Positions 6,673 through 16,647 are shown, numbered from the stretch's first letter. The stretch: DNA of 64,000 bases from an uncultured Aquimarina sp. (GCF_947492405.1 NZ_CANLMP010000011.1:58990-122989), one strand, 5' to 3'. The notes: a model not told the origin generated them from the sequence alone. Program-made: numbers and translations.

Positions 6673-9600
6673 TTATCTTAAATATAATGGGATTTGCCAA
6701 GACATAGTACCTCTTATCTGGGCTCCATTACTATGATCTGTTCCGTTTCTATAGTAGCGAGAATTTCCGTTAATATGTCTTCTATATAAGTTTGTAGTCT
6801 GTATTGGGTAGAGATGTTGAGCTCCTTCTACTACATCAGTAAACCTAGTAAGCCCATGTCCTATTAATTCGTGAGCTAATAATTCTCCAGCAGTAGAAGG
6901 GATGTTTTGAGCACCTCCTGTAGAATTGTCTATATTATCCAATGGTATGGAGTTTGAATTCATTACTACTACTGTATGAGATCCATCGTTAGAATGATTA
7001 TAGGTGTTTCTTCCTCCTCCTCTAAGTTTATCAATATCTCTTCCTTTTTTAAAGCCACCTGCTTTACTTAAATTTGATTTTAACTTTTCTCCCCTTTTTA
7101 CTACTTCCACTGTATGGGTTTGTTCTGAGTTTACAGCATCAAAATAACCTTGAGCAAGGGCTTTTTCATCAGGATCAGAATTTTCAGTGGCCTTATCAAA
7201 ATCCTCTTGACTAATACTCTTAAAATTCTTTCCTTTAGTCTTAAATAGTTTGGCTAATCTTTTGTTTTTTCTAAAAGTCTTTCGTATTATTCTTCTTGTT
7301 CTTCTGGCAGATTTTCTTGATACTCCTTGAATACTATCTCCATTAATCTCTTTAAAGAAAATAGGATTATTAGCAGAAAAATGATACGGTGTAACAGCAT
7401 AATATTTTTCAGAAAATCTATCAATCTTACTGAATCTACCGGTAGCTGGATCATAATCTCTCCAACCAAAAGCGTATGTGTCTTTTCCTAATTCTTCTTC
7501 ATATTCTTTTCCTTGATAGGTTTTGTGTTTATTCTCAGAAACTATCACATTATTATACCCTTTATGTTGTAGTCCAAATGGATAATAATTCTTCTCTTGT
7601 AGTATTTCATGAGCATAATCATTATCTCCGTCAACATCTGCATCATTTCTTAGTACATCGATCTTGCCATCCTTGTCTTTATCAGAAAAAGAGATTCTTA
7701 TATTGCCTAGATGGTCTTTATATTGGTATACATAATCAAATTCACCATTCACATTAGGTTCTATATATCCTTCTGGATGGTTAAAGAATTGTAATACTTT
7801 TTCATCAGAATTATTAGGTCCCGGAGGTAATCCTATGGAATAATTACTTTCGTATATGTAATTCCCAGCATATTCAGTAGTATTACTAGATGGATAATTT
7901 GTGACTACTTTTCTTAATTTCACTCCAGTAGCGTCATATATATAATCAATACGTTTCTGTTGGCTGGGTATTAGAGAAACAAACTCAATCCTTTCTGGTA
8001 AGTTTAAGTGATTATATGTAATCGAGCTTATATCTTTATTTTTGTCAGCAATCATATTTCCATTATCATCATAAAGATAATCATTATCTGTATTAGTTCC
8101 ATCAATAAAACCTTCGTTCTTATTACCACTATCAGTTACTTTGTTTAGTTTATTACCATCATCGTATGCATAGGTAAGGTTGTCCATCACACCAAAATTA
8201 TTTGCATTGATATTAGTATGACCGTTTCTAAGTAAGGTTTCAATATTTCCGTTTTTATCATATCCAATACTACTTAAACTGTATCTTTTATCTGTGGTAT
8301 TGTCCAATCCGGCAGTGATACGATTTAATGCATCATACTGATATCCATAAGCACGCTTGGTATTATCATTAGTAGTTTTCCAGATAGTTTCACTAATGTT
8401 TCCATTGAACAATGGATCAGCACCTAAGTTTTCACTAGTGATATTGTAGTTAATTGCAAAACCAAATAAATCTCCATTATCGGTAGTACCTTTATTGATT
8501 TCTTTTAACCACCCTCGTACATTATAGGTGTAATCTATCTTTTGTAGTCCCCCAATAGTGCTTGCACTTAGCGAAGCCGAAGTACCTCCAACTAATTTAG
8601 ACTCCAATTGTCCTAATTCATCATAGGTATTAGATACGATTTGTTCTTCTACTTGATTGTTGATCGTTTGCTTTTGATCTAACAATCTCCCCATATGATC
8701 ATAGGTAAAGGTATCAATGGTTACTATTGCAGCATTGCTTCCTTTGGTATGGGTAGTTTTGGTTTCTAATACTTTTCCAGCAAAATCAAGTTTACTTTCT
8801 ACGATATCCACCGTATTAAGATAGTCATTGGTACTATGTATATAGATCGGTCTTCCTTTCCCATCATAATAGGTGACTGTTGTAATCCAATCATCAGTTC
8901 CTAAAACTCGTACTTTAGATCCCGTAGCTAATCCTTTTACATCGGTATCAATAGTTTGCTCTAAAATAGTACCCGGATTGCTTACGTTGTGATCAAAGGT
9001 ATAGTCGTCATAGTAATTAATCGTCAGAATTTCTTGACTATGATTAGGGAATGCGGTATTAGTGTAATATAACTTGGTGCCATTTACTGTTATTTCAGAT
9101 CCTTTTTGATCATATTGATTATTGGAGTTGATATCAAATTGCATATCTATTCTACCTCGATCATCTGTGTATTTTCCAGTATAAATCATTCTGCCAAAGG
9201 CATCATGTTTTGTAAACAACCACTCTTCATTTGACTGTTGTACTGCATCTTGAGTAAGAATAGTTTGATCCAATTTGTTATATACAATAGATTCCCATCC
9301 TTTCCCCGGTATTTTCTTATTCACCAATCGGTTTCTGTAATCATATTTATATTGGTAGCACAGTTCGGAAAGTTCTTCTGAAGATACTCCATCTGTAGCA
9401 CTTAATGTTACTTTTGGAGGAATCACATAAGTCAGATTCCCAAAATCATCGTATACATAAAAGGTATCGTGTACCACAGAGTTTGCTGAGCCTGCCGAAG
9501 CATAGGTTCTTTTTAGGATTACTCGTCCTAACTTGTCTTTATACTCACGAGTCGTATGATTATTACCATCAGAAGGTTGCCAATTTTCATCTTTGGTAAT

Positions 9601-10443
9601 GGTTACATAAAGTTCGTTAGGGTTATAATATCCGTCTTTCACCAAAATTGGTACTTCAGTATTGTTTTCGTGAAAATTCACTTTAAAATACACAACTTCA
9701 TCAGCTATATTGGTACCCCAATCGAACTTGATGGTATGATCAGTATCTAAATCTTTATTTGCTTTCCAATCTTTTCCTGGTGCTCCTTGTTCCAGAACTC
9801 GGTTTAGAGGTGAAGCTTCAAAAACACTTTCTGAGTATGCGTTAACATCAGTTAATGCCATTCCTGTAAAGTCATCATCATATTTATTTTTATAATAACT
9901 ATTAATGTTGTTAGTTATATCTACTGCATTATAACTTCCTAATGCTCCGGTTTCCCGTTCAAAAGGCAAGTATTGTTTGTTCTGTCTCCCGTAATTATCA
10001 TAAGCAATATGAGTGACTATATCTTTTTTATCTGGAGAAGATTTGATACCAATCTGTTGTTTTGAGCGACCTAGTCCATCAAAATAGGTAATGCTTTCTA
10101 TCACATCGCTGTTGTTCTTAATTCCAATAGCAGGATCTAGTAACATGGTTTCGGTGATCGGCGACTGAAAGGATCTGGTAAATACATAATTTTCATCAGT
10201 ACTTAACACTGGACTGATATATGGATCTCCAGAAATCGTTGCAGAAAATACAGTTCCCGGTTGTATCCAGGTGGTTGGTTTAATGATAATTTTTTGACCT
10301 GCGCTTACATTAAGTAATGCAGGATCGCTGGATGCATTAATGGTTTCATTTTCTATGATAACCGTATTTGCTACTTGAGCAGTTGTGGTTATACTTACTA
10401 AAACTAGTAAAGTTGTAGCTATTTGTTTTATAGTATTTTTCAT
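6673..10443 (-). CDS. DUF6443/RHS repeat protein with variable C-terminal domain
   Basis: 1256 residues. It has an N-terminal signal peptide (MKNTIKQIATTLLVLVSITTTAQ), then a DUF6443-type region with YFDGLGRSKQQ around residue 120, then many degenerate YD/RHS motifs (YDNYGR, YDKNGN, YDDNGNM). The RHS-associated core follows (KDTYAFGWRDYDPATGRF, then NNPIFF), ending near residue 1038. The last roughly 218 residues are a separate tip rich in basic residues. It contains LLAHELIGHGL (H1191, E1192, H1196), then TTNLYRR and RNGTDHSNG. This resembles zinc-peptidase toxin tips of RHS proteins, but the spacing is HExxxH rather than HExxH. RHS shells typically encapsulate such tips. It is probably exported to the surface. 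Confidence 0.88.
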   Translation of the reverse strand: MKNTIKQIATTLLVLVSITTTAQVANTVIIENETINASSDPALLNVSAGQKIIIKPTTWIQPGTVFSATISGDPYISPVLSTDENYVFTRSFQSPITETMLLDPAIGIKNNSDVIESITYFDGLGRSKQQIGIKSSPDKKDIVTHIAYDNYGRQNKQYLPFERETGALGSYNAVDITNNINSYYKNKYDDDFTGMALTDVNAYSESVFEASPLNRVLEQGAPGKDWKANKDLDTDHTIKFDWGTNIADEVVYFKVNFHENNTEVPILVKDGYYNPNELYVTITKDENWQPSDGNNHTTREYKDKLGRVILKRTYASAGSANSVVHDTFYVYDDFGNLTYVIPPKVTLSATDGVSSEELSELCYQYKYDYRNRLVNKKIPGKGWESIVYNKLDQTILTQDAVQQSNEEWLFTKHDAFGRMIYTGKYTDDRGRIDMQFDINSNNQYDQKGSEITVNGTKLYYTNTAFPNHSQEILTINYYDDYTFDHNVSNPGTILEQTIDTDVKGLATGSKVRVLGTDDWITTVTYYDGKGRPIYIHSTNDYLNTVDIVESKLDFAGKVLETKTTHTKGSNAAIVTIDTFTYDHMGRLLDQKQTINNQVEEQIVSNTYDELGQLESKLVGGTSASLSASTIGGLQKIDYTYNVRGWLKEINKGTTDNGDLFGFAINYNITSENLGADPLFNGNISETIWKTTNDNTKRAYGYQYDALNRITAGLDNTTDKRYSLSSIGYDKNGNIETLLRNGHTNINANNFGVMDNLTYAYDDGNKLNKVTDSGNKNEGFIDGTNTDNDYLYDDNGNMIADKNKDISSITYNHLNLPERIEFVSLIPSQQKRIDYIYDATGVKLRKVVTNYPSSNTTEYAGNYIYESNYSIGLPPGPNNSDEKVLQFFNHPEGYIEPNVNGEFDYVYQYKDHLGNIRISFSDKDKDGKIDVLRNDADVDGDNDYAHEILQEKNYYPFGLQHKGYNNVIVSENKHKTYQGKEYEEELGKDTYAFGWRDYDPATGRFSKIDRFSEKYYAVTPYHFSANNPIFFKEINGDSIQGVSRKSARRTRRIIRKTFRKNKRLAKLFKTKGKNFKSISQEDFDKATENSDPDEKALAQGYFDAVNSEQTHTVEVVKRGEKLKSNLSKAGGFKKGRDIDKLRGGGRNTYNHSNDGSHTVVVMNSNSIPLDNIDNSTGGAQNIPSTAGELLAHELIGHGLTRFTDVVEGAQHLYPIQTTNLYRRHINGNSRYYRNGTDHSNGAQIRGTMSWQIPLYLR

Positions 10444-10450
10444 CCGTTAC

Positions 10451-13400
10451 TTAGTTTTTGTAGTTATACTGATTTTCTGATAGTAGATTACCGTCCTGAT
10501 CCTTTACGAATTCTAATCGATTAAAGGCATCATAATGATAGGTCATTGTATATCCTCGTGGATCTGTAATACTAGTGATACCAATTAATGGATCATAGGT
10601 GTAAGAAGTGATCATAGGAGTTTGAACAAAATACCCATCTTGTCTTAGTGTATCAAACATCACACGTAAAGCATCTTCTTCAGTATCCGTATTTTCATTA
10701 TCAGATGCAGCCTTTATCTGTGAAATAAGGTTTCTTGTAGCGGTTAACATATTTTCGTAAGAGGCATTTTCAATTTTAGCTATTGGGTATTGATCATTAT
10801 ATCCCCAGATATATATTATATGTGTGTTATCAGCTTTTGAAACTTCTAAGGGATTCCCATAATCATCATAGCTATAATATTGGATTCTGTTTTCTAATCC
10901 ACCTTCATTTTTAGAAGATTTTATATATTCTGTACTTATAATATTATTGCTCCAGTTACGATAAGTGGTTTGTTGTTTAGATAACTGAAAATCATTTTTA
11001 GTAACCGTTATCTCCAATGGTGTAGCCAATCTGTTTTTAATTGTCAAATCATTATTTATAGAGTTATTTAATGTATAAGGGTATTCATAACTAGTTATAT
11101 AGGATTCATTCCTACTATCAATTACTTCTTTTTCTTTTATATGCCCTTGAGGGTTCATATAATCATAGTTTTTAATACTGATAAGGTTAGAATTGTTTAA
11201 AAATTCTGTGTTCTTTTCGGTAGTTAACCATTCACGATCTATATTGTTTCTAAAGATGTTACTGTTACTGGTATATCCATTGGAACCAGAAGTATTATTA
11301 GCAGCAATAACACCAATACTAAGAGCATAGACACGTTGATTTATTCCCGTAAGAGAGGTTCCGTTACCATCAAAGTCATAGATGTATTCTTTTGAAGAAA
11401 TAGGATTTGAAGACGAATTATTATAAACTTCTTCTGTTAATGGTTTTCCATTTTTAAATTCTTTATTATCCACATCTAAAAAAGGAAAAGTTAAGTTTTG
11501 CTCTACAGGACTACATACAAATGTTTTTTTAGTATATCCTAAATAATTGTTGTTATTTCCTTTAATTCTTTCAACGACTGTATCATAAAAAATATGCGAG
11601 CCCATAAAATATCCTAGTGGCACATTACTACTGCTAGAATACACATCATAAACAGCACTGCAAATGCCATTTCCTATCGCACCATTTACTGAAGACATTC
11701 TATATTCCGTAATGTTACGTTTTCTAAACAACTTACCATAACTCTTGCCATTTGCATCTTCATAAATGAATTCCTTTTCTGTACATTCTGAACTGTTATT
11801 ATTTGGACAGTTCTTAATTTTAGAAATTCTAATTCCTGCAGTTTCTGTTATTACGGCAGGTGCTACTTCCTTAGATACCGAAGCAGATGCAATTATAATA
11901 TCTCCAGTTGTATAGGCAACTCCATAATTTTCTACTTCTACTTTAAGTTCATATGTTCCTGGTCTTAATTTATATCGTCTATTTAACGTTTTTTGTCCTG
12001 GCGAAAAATGTGTTGGACCACCAATAGAACGATATACTGTATCGCATCCGCTATCGTCACCAGGTGGACCGCTATAACATTCAATATCAGCACAACCTAC
12101 ATTAGATCCATTAATCTTACTTAACGAAGCCCTTGCTATTCCTGGAATAGAATTCCCCAATATGCCGCCATCATCTGCAATCTTTCTTACATTCAAATTA
12201 ACTGAAATATGTTTAAGGCCTTCCTCTACGGTAAAAGTCAATTTATCAGTCTTATAATTGGTGCCTTGATTTTGTTCTTGCCAATTTAAACTAACATTTT
12301 TTGACCCAACAAATTGTAATTCAGTATTTTGGCAGGTATACGGAATAGGGTTAGAAATAGCATCTACCGAATTAAGCTCATATTCAATTTCTGAAGAGCC
12401 TTTTGTAGGGTAGGTGATTTTTTTAAGAGCTCCCATTCTTGTTTTCTCAAAGTCTGGTTTTCTGCCTCCAAATACATCATAGGTATTATAAGAATTAATT
12501 AAAAAATTATTAGGGTTTGAGTTATAATAGCCCCAAAAATCCTGCTCATAAAAAGGTATGACATCGGGAGGAGATGTATAATAACCAAAACTGTAAAAAT
12601 TCTTATTGTCGTTATTAATTCTAACCTCAGTTAAAAGTTTTCTGGTTTTATCAAGGTTATCAAAATATAAATCATATGTATTTATAACTTCGTTATTTTG
12701 GTTAAGAACACGTATTCTATCAAGATGTGATAAATACTTATTTTTATTACTATTATTATCTGAAAGGGTTATAATTGTATTATCAAATTCTATTTTTCCT
12801 TTCGGAAACACAATGTTCTTTATGATCTTAGAAGTTATTTGATAATTACGTGTTGAAGTTGTTAATGGGCTACTCGAACAATTTGAATCTCCAGAAACCC
12901 ATTGTCTAAAACTTTGTGATTTTGTACTTTGATAATGTACAGTAGCATCGTAATTAAATGTCAACTCTTCATTATTAATCAATATTACTTTGGATAATTT
13001 CCAACCTGATGTATAGCCATTATGCATTGAGCCCGCAATTTCATTTAAAGAAATAGGTTGCGTACGAGTGGTGGTTTCTTTTTCCTGGAAAAAATATTGA
13101 ATACCATTATCATCTGTAATTTTTATACCTTGATTAAATGAAAAATCATTATTTATAAGTTCAATTTTATATGGTTTATAGGGTTTTATTACAGGTTTTC
13201 TATTTTCATCAAAATAAAAGGTAACACTCATACTTCCAACATTTGCAATAAACTTATCAGGTTGTAAATCAATAAGGTTTTCTGATGCTAGCTGATTAAC
13301 ATCACTTTTTCTTTGCGGTGTTAGTTGATTATTGATGTAGGGGATTACTATATTTTTTCCAGTCATTTGACTCCCTATATATCCAGCAGGATCTTCATCT

Positions 13401-13735
13401 GGACGTCCTTTCATTTGTCTAGTGATCATTCCTCCAGCATTTAAATTCCATCCCATACCTAAATGCCCGGGTATTTGATCTACAACTAGACCATTATGCT
13501 GATAATTTGCAGAAACAGGCAGTTGAAAGCTAACTTCTTCAATAGTATATATGGGAATAGAAAAGTTAGCCATTCCTACTGATAAATTAACTGGTATTTC
13601 ACCGAATCGACCTAAATTAGATGCTTCGGGAGAAGCGGGAAAAATTTTGGGAATATCGTTCGGATCTTGAGAAAATAATAGACCACTAATTAGTAGTAGT
13701 GCTAATGTAATTAATAGGCTAGATGATTTTTTCAT
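10451..13735 (-). CDS. Large secreted YD/RHS-type partner protein
   Basis: 1094 residues with a signal peptide (hydrophobic run ending GLLFSQ). The N-terminal part has the Bacteroidetes-specific PASPEASNLGRFGEIPVNLS region and GHLGMGWNLNAGGMITRQ. Such proteins are regularly found directly upstream of DUF6443 RHS genes. The middle is beta-rich with cysteine pairs (around SNCSSSPL and NVGCADIECYSG). The C-terminus has clear YD repeats (TDPRGYTMTYHYDAFNRLEF). It ends 7 bp before the DUF6443 gene start, so the two are surely co-transcribed and may build a joint beta-cocoon shell. It has no variable toxin tip of its own. Function is inferred from context. Confidence 0.8.
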   Translation of the reverse strand: MKKSSSLLITLALLLISGLLFSQDPNDIPKIFPASPEASNLGRFGEIPVNLSVGMANFSIPIYTIEEVSFQLPVSANYQHNGLVVDQIPGHLGMGWNLNAGGMITRQMKGRPDEDPAGYIGSQMTGKNIVIPYINNQLTPQRKSDVNQLASENLIDLQPDKFIANVGSMSVTFYFDENRKPVIKPYKPYKIELINNDFSFNQGIKITDDNGIQYFFQEKETTTRTQPISLNEIAGSMHNGYTSGWKLSKVILINNEELTFNYDATVHYQSTKSQSFRQWVSGDSNCSSSPLTTSTRNYQITSKIIKNIVFPKGKIEFDNTIITLSDNNSNKNKYLSHLDRIRVLNQNNEVINTYDLYFDNLDKTRKLLTEVRINNDNKNFYSFGYYTSPPDVIPFYEQDFWGYYNSNPNNFLINSYNTYDVFGGRKPDFEKTRMGALKKITYPTKGSSEIEYELNSVDAISNPIPYTCQNTELQFVGSKNVSLNWQEQNQGTNYKTDKLTFTVEEGLKHISVNLNVRKIADDGGILGNSIPGIARASLSKINGSNVGCADIECYSGPPGDDSGCDTVYRSIGGPTHFSPGQKTLNRRYKLRPGTYELKVEVENYGVAYTTGDIIIASASVSKEVAPAVITETAGIRISKIKNCPNNNSSECTEKEFIYEDANGKSYGKLFRKRNITEYRMSSVNGAIGNGICSAVYDVYSSSSNVPLGYFMGSHIFYDTVVERIKGNNNNYLGYTKKTFVCSPVEQNLTFPFLDVDNKEFKNGKPLTEEVYNNSSSNPISSKEYIYDFDGNGTSLTGINQRVYALSIGVIAANNTSGSNGYTSNSNIFRNNIDREWLTTEKNTEFLNNSNLISIKNYDYMNPQGHIKEKEVIDSRNESYITSYEYPYTLNNSINNDLTIKNRLATPLEITVTKNDFQLSKQQTTYRNWSNNIISTEYIKSSKNEGGLENRIQYYSYDDYGNPLEVSKADNTHIIYIWGYNDQYPIAKIENASYENMLTATRNLISQIKAASDNENTDTEEDALRVMFDTLRQDGYFVQTPMITSYTYDPLIGITSITDPRGYTMTYHYDAFNRLEFVKDQDGNLLSENQYNYKN

Positions 13736-13808
13736 TGATATAACAGTTTAGTTAAGAAATAATATTGAATGGAAATACTTAGTGCTTTTTTAAAAGACAA
13801 TAAATAAG

Positions 13809-14939
13809 TTACCTTTCTAAAGTTGTCAACAGAGCTTCTAATTTTGATAGCCTATCTTCTAAATTGATATTTTTTAATTTTAAATTATCAATAACTTTTT
13901 TAGATGATTTGGTTTCATTTTTAAAATCTTTTAATTCTTTCTCTTGAGCAATTGCGTAAAGCGTCAATTCTTCGATCTTTTCCAAAAGTTTCGCATTCAT
14001 CTCACCCAAATGGATACCGTTTTCTGTTACTTCTGCAGCAGATGGGATATTGATAAGATGACCTTTTGTAGCTATGTGATCTTCTACTTGTTGTAGAGTA
14101 GGGAGGTTGTAATCCTCTTTAAACACATAATCTGCCCAGCCGATTAAATCGACTTTCACTTCTTTGGTGTGGATATTTCCGTTTACAGCTAATTTAGCAT
14201 CTGGGTTTGTGGTGCCGATGCCTACATTGCCATTATTTTTAATAATCATTTTATCACTAGTCCCATTTTCACCAACAGTTCTAAACTTGACAATGTCGCC
14301 TGTTTTTGAACCAATATGTAATAAACTTTGACTATATATTTCATTGGTGTCCATTATGATTTTAGATCCATCAGTTCCTGAAATTGTAAAATAACTTGCA
14401 TTAGGGTTCCATGCACCACCTATCGTTCCATTATTTATTACTTCAATTTTACCTAATGGAAAATACCAATCTCCTTTGGACGCTACATCCTCCAATGCGC
14501 TAATATCTGGGGATTCAACAGGTAAGTCTGGAATTGTCATTATAAATTGAGCTTCTTTGGTTACTGTAGATGTAAATGATATGTGCCCATAGCTACTATT
14601 GGATAACCCCCAAAGCTCGTAAACATTATTTGATACCTTCTTAAATTTGAGAATAGATTGATTGATCCCTGTAACACTAAACTGCCAATCTGAGTTTGAG
14701 TTTTCTCTTAATCTAAGTATGGCATTGGCATTGTATTTTGTCCATGTATTTACATAATGAAAATCTACAGTTATATTGACCGAATTATGATTCCCATTAC
14801 CATTAAGATCAATATTCATTAGTTTATACCATTTTCCACCAGAATTCTGGCCTAGGGAATATTTTTTTTCATAATGATCTTGACCAAAAACACTAAAACC
14901 AGACACTAACACGCACAGAAATAACAATGATTTTTTCAT
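13809..14939 (-). CDS. Tail-fibre-like secreted protein with coiled-coil C-terminus
   Basis: 376 residues with a signal peptide (LLFLCVLVSGFSVFGQ). The beta-rich N-terminal half is followed at about 230-245 by GNVGIGTTNPDAKLAVNGNI, typical of bacterial tail-fibre-like or endosialidase-chaperone-type surface proteins. A chaperone-like stretch with LPTLQQVEDHIATKGHL and IPSAAEVTENGIHLGEMN comes next. It ends in a heptad-rich coiled coil (about 295-376), suggesting a trimer. It is first in the RHS operon, 73 bp ahead of the YD partner. It may act as a surface stalk or adhesin. It does not indicate a prophage: no phage genes are nearby, and the signal peptide argues for cellular export. Confidence 0.75.
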   Translation of the reverse strand: MKKSLLFLCVLVSGFSVFGQDHYEKKYSLGQNSGGKWYKLMNIDLNGNGNHNSVNITVDFHYVNTWTKYNANAILRLRENSNSDWQFSVTGINQSILKFKKVSNNVYELWGLSNSSYGHISFTSTVTKEAQFIMTIPDLPVESPDISALEDVASKGDWYFPLGKIEVINNGTIGGAWNPNASYFTISGTDGSKIIMDTNEIYSQSLLHIGSKTGDIVKFRTVGENGTSDKMIIKNNGNVGIGTTNPDAKLAVNGNIHTKEVKVDLIGWADYVFKEDYNLPTLQQVEDHIATKGHLINIPSAAEVTENGIHLGEMNAKLLEKIEELTLYAIAQEKELKDFKNETKSSKKVIDNLKLKNINLEDRLSKLEALLTTLER

Positions 14940-15013
14940 AATTGTAAAATTGATATAATTAAAAGTTGTAATAAAACGCTTCTAATATTTCTATTACGTT
15001 CTATTTTATACTA

Positions 15014-15046
15014 GATAGTGTCATAAGACTTGCTTATGTTACTATC
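15014..15046. promoter_or_regulatory. Inverted repeat upstream of RHS operon
   Basis: Arms GATAGT-GT-CATAAG and CTTATG-TT-ACTATC around ACTTG form an imperfect 14-bp inverted repeat about 75 bp upstream of the first RHS operon gene. It may be an operator or 5'-UTR hairpin. There is no T-run, so it is not a typical terminator. Confidence 0.4.
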
Positions 15047-15320
15047 AAAAATCAATTTTTTTTATTTTTTTTGAAAGTTTATGTTTTTGCAGTGTAATTT
15101 CACGCTTCGACTCCCACTTCGAATCCGCTACCATTGATATATTTTATAAATAGCTGTATTTTCCGTATTTAAAAATTCTTCCCCTGAGGGAAGGTTGAGA
15201 TGGGTGTTTGCTTAAAAACATCCTCCTCGATCCTCCTTCAAAGGAGGAAGTAGAAGCTACAGATACAATGAATGTTAGTTTAAACACTGGATAAAATTTT
15301 TATTGGATGTCTCAGTATGA

Positions 15321-15430
15321 CAACTCACCCTTCGGCTCCGCTCAGGGTTCGAAATGAATGAGGATTTGAAGGTTGAAATATGAAGAGGGTTGAGCGTAGT
15401 CGAAACCCGGAAAATAGTAATACTATTACT
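15321..15430. repeat. Dispersed intergenic repeat, copy 2
   Basis: It shares CTCACCCTTCGGCTCCGCT and the following roughly 80 bp with 4241-4330. The copies flank the accessory block formed by the IS and the RHS operon. Confidence 0.6.
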
Positions 15431-15461
15431 CTAAACTTAAAAAGCTAAAACAACTGACAAC

Positions 15462-15500
15462 AAAAAAGCAACCAGATTATAAAAACCTGATTGCTTTTTG
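15462..15500 (-). terminator. Terminator of the leu operon
   Basis: The stem AAAAAGCAAYCAG/CTGRTTGCTTTTT (13 bp, one G-T type pair) encloses an 11-base loop 32 bp beyond the leuB stop. A- and T-runs on both sides make it usable in either direction. Confidence 0.85.
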
Positions 15501-15531
15501 ATAAAAAATATATAACTAATACTTTGTAATA

Positions 15532-16647
15532 CTATATAATTGTAGATTGTCCTACATGTATGTTTTCAAAATTCATATTAGAATCTTCTGGATTAAGGAT
15601 GTAATCATAAATGAAATCTCCTACTTTTTCTGTAGTTAATGGATTTATACTATTAAGATCCGGAGTGGTAAGGTTTAATTCTAATGCCTTTTCTACAGCA
15701 TTTTTGATCGAATTTGCTTCATCAATAAGATCAAAATGTTCTAATAACATCGCTGCAGATAAGATAGCAGCAATTGGATTGGCAATTCCCTTTCCGGTTG
15801 CTTGTGGATAGGATCCGTGAATAGGTTCGAACATACAGCAGGTATCTCCAACAGAAGCGGAAGCTAATAACCCTATGGATCCACCAATGACACTCGCTTC
15901 ATCAGAAATGATATCTCCAAACATATTTTCTGTGAGGATCACATCAAACTGGCTTGGATTCAGAATCATTTGCATAGCAGCATTATCAACAAATAAGAAG
16001 TCTAACGTTACATCTTCATATGCTGTAGCTATTTCAGTAACTACTTTTCTCCATAAACGTGAAGATTCTAAAACGTTCGCTTTATCCACTAAGGTTAGTT
16101 TTTTTCTACGATTTTGAGCCGCTTTAAAAGCAAGATGTGATATCCGTTCGATTTCTTCTTTAGAGTATTCACATAAATCTGAAGCTACAGTTCCTGCTGA
16201 GTTTAAATGTTTTTTTCCAAAATAGATGCCTCCAGTAAGTTCTCGATATATTGAGATATCCGTTCCGGTTATGATTTCTCTTTTTAGTGGAGATTTATCT
16301 AACAAAGTTTCATAAGCTTTTACAGGTCTGATATTAGCATATAATCCTAACTCCTTACGCAAACGTAGTAATCCTTGTTCTGGACGTACTTTTGCACTAG
16401 GATCATTATCATACTTAGGATCGCCAATGGCGCCAAAAAGAACAGCATCAGTATCTGCGCAAAGCTGTAAAGTTTTGTCTGGTAGTGGATTGCCGGTTTT
16501 ATCAATAGCGATAGCACCTACCAATGCTTCTTTGAATATAAAGGTATGATCAAAAGCATGGGCAATTGCATCTAGTGCTTTTATGGCTTGAGTGGTTACT
16601 TCTGGTCCAATTCCGTCTCCAGATAATACAGCGATTTCTAGTTTCAT
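15532..16647 (-). CDS. leuB: 3-isopropylmalate dehydrogenase
   Basis: 371 residues. It oxidatively decarboxylates 3-isopropylmalate with NAD+, the third committed step of leucine synthesis. The N-terminal LSGDGIGPEV motif, the ENMFGDIISDEASVIGGSIG metal/substrate region, and the NAD-binding IHGSYPQATGKGIANP motif are all present. Length is normal for the family, with a short extra tail (SNMNFENIHVGQSTII). It is last in leuA-leuC-leuD-leuB, 70 bp after leuD, and is followed by a strong terminator. Confidence 0.97.
   Translation of the reverse strand: MKLEIAVLSGDGIGPEVTTQAIKALDAIAHAFDHTFIFKEALVGAIAIDKTGNPLPDKTLQLCADTDAVLFGAIGDPKYDNDPSAKVRPEQGLLRLRKELGLYANIRPVKAYETLLDKSPLKREIITGTDISIYRELTGGIYFGKKHLNSAGTVASDLCEYSKEEIERISHLAFKAAQNRRKKLTLVDKANVLESSRLWRKVVTEIATAYEDVTLDFLFVDNAAMQMILNPSQFDVILTENMFGDIISDEASVIGGSIGLLASASVGDTCCMFEPIHGSYPQATGKGIANPIAAILSAAMLLEHFDLIDEANSIKNAVEKALELNLTTPDLNSINPLTTEKVGDFIYDYILNPEDSNMNFENIHVGQSTII

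Larger units (their letters stand above)
14940..15531. other. Intergenic region with repeats, no gene seen
   Basis: 592 bp between the RHS operon start and the leuB end. It holds the inverted repeat at 15014-15046, a CCTCCTT/AAGGAGG hairpin near 15232-15247, dispersed repeat copy 2 at 15321-15430 and the leu terminator at 15462-15500. I see no open frame of coding quality. Confidence 0.6.

Noticed and set aside
6871..6903. Reading HELIGH in the RHS tip as a classical HExxH zinc motif
   Set aside because: The second His is one residue too far (HExxxH), so it was kept only as metallopeptidase-like.
13809..14939. Tail-fibre-like protein as sign of a prophage
   Set aside because: No other phage genes nearby, and the protein has a Sec signal peptide.
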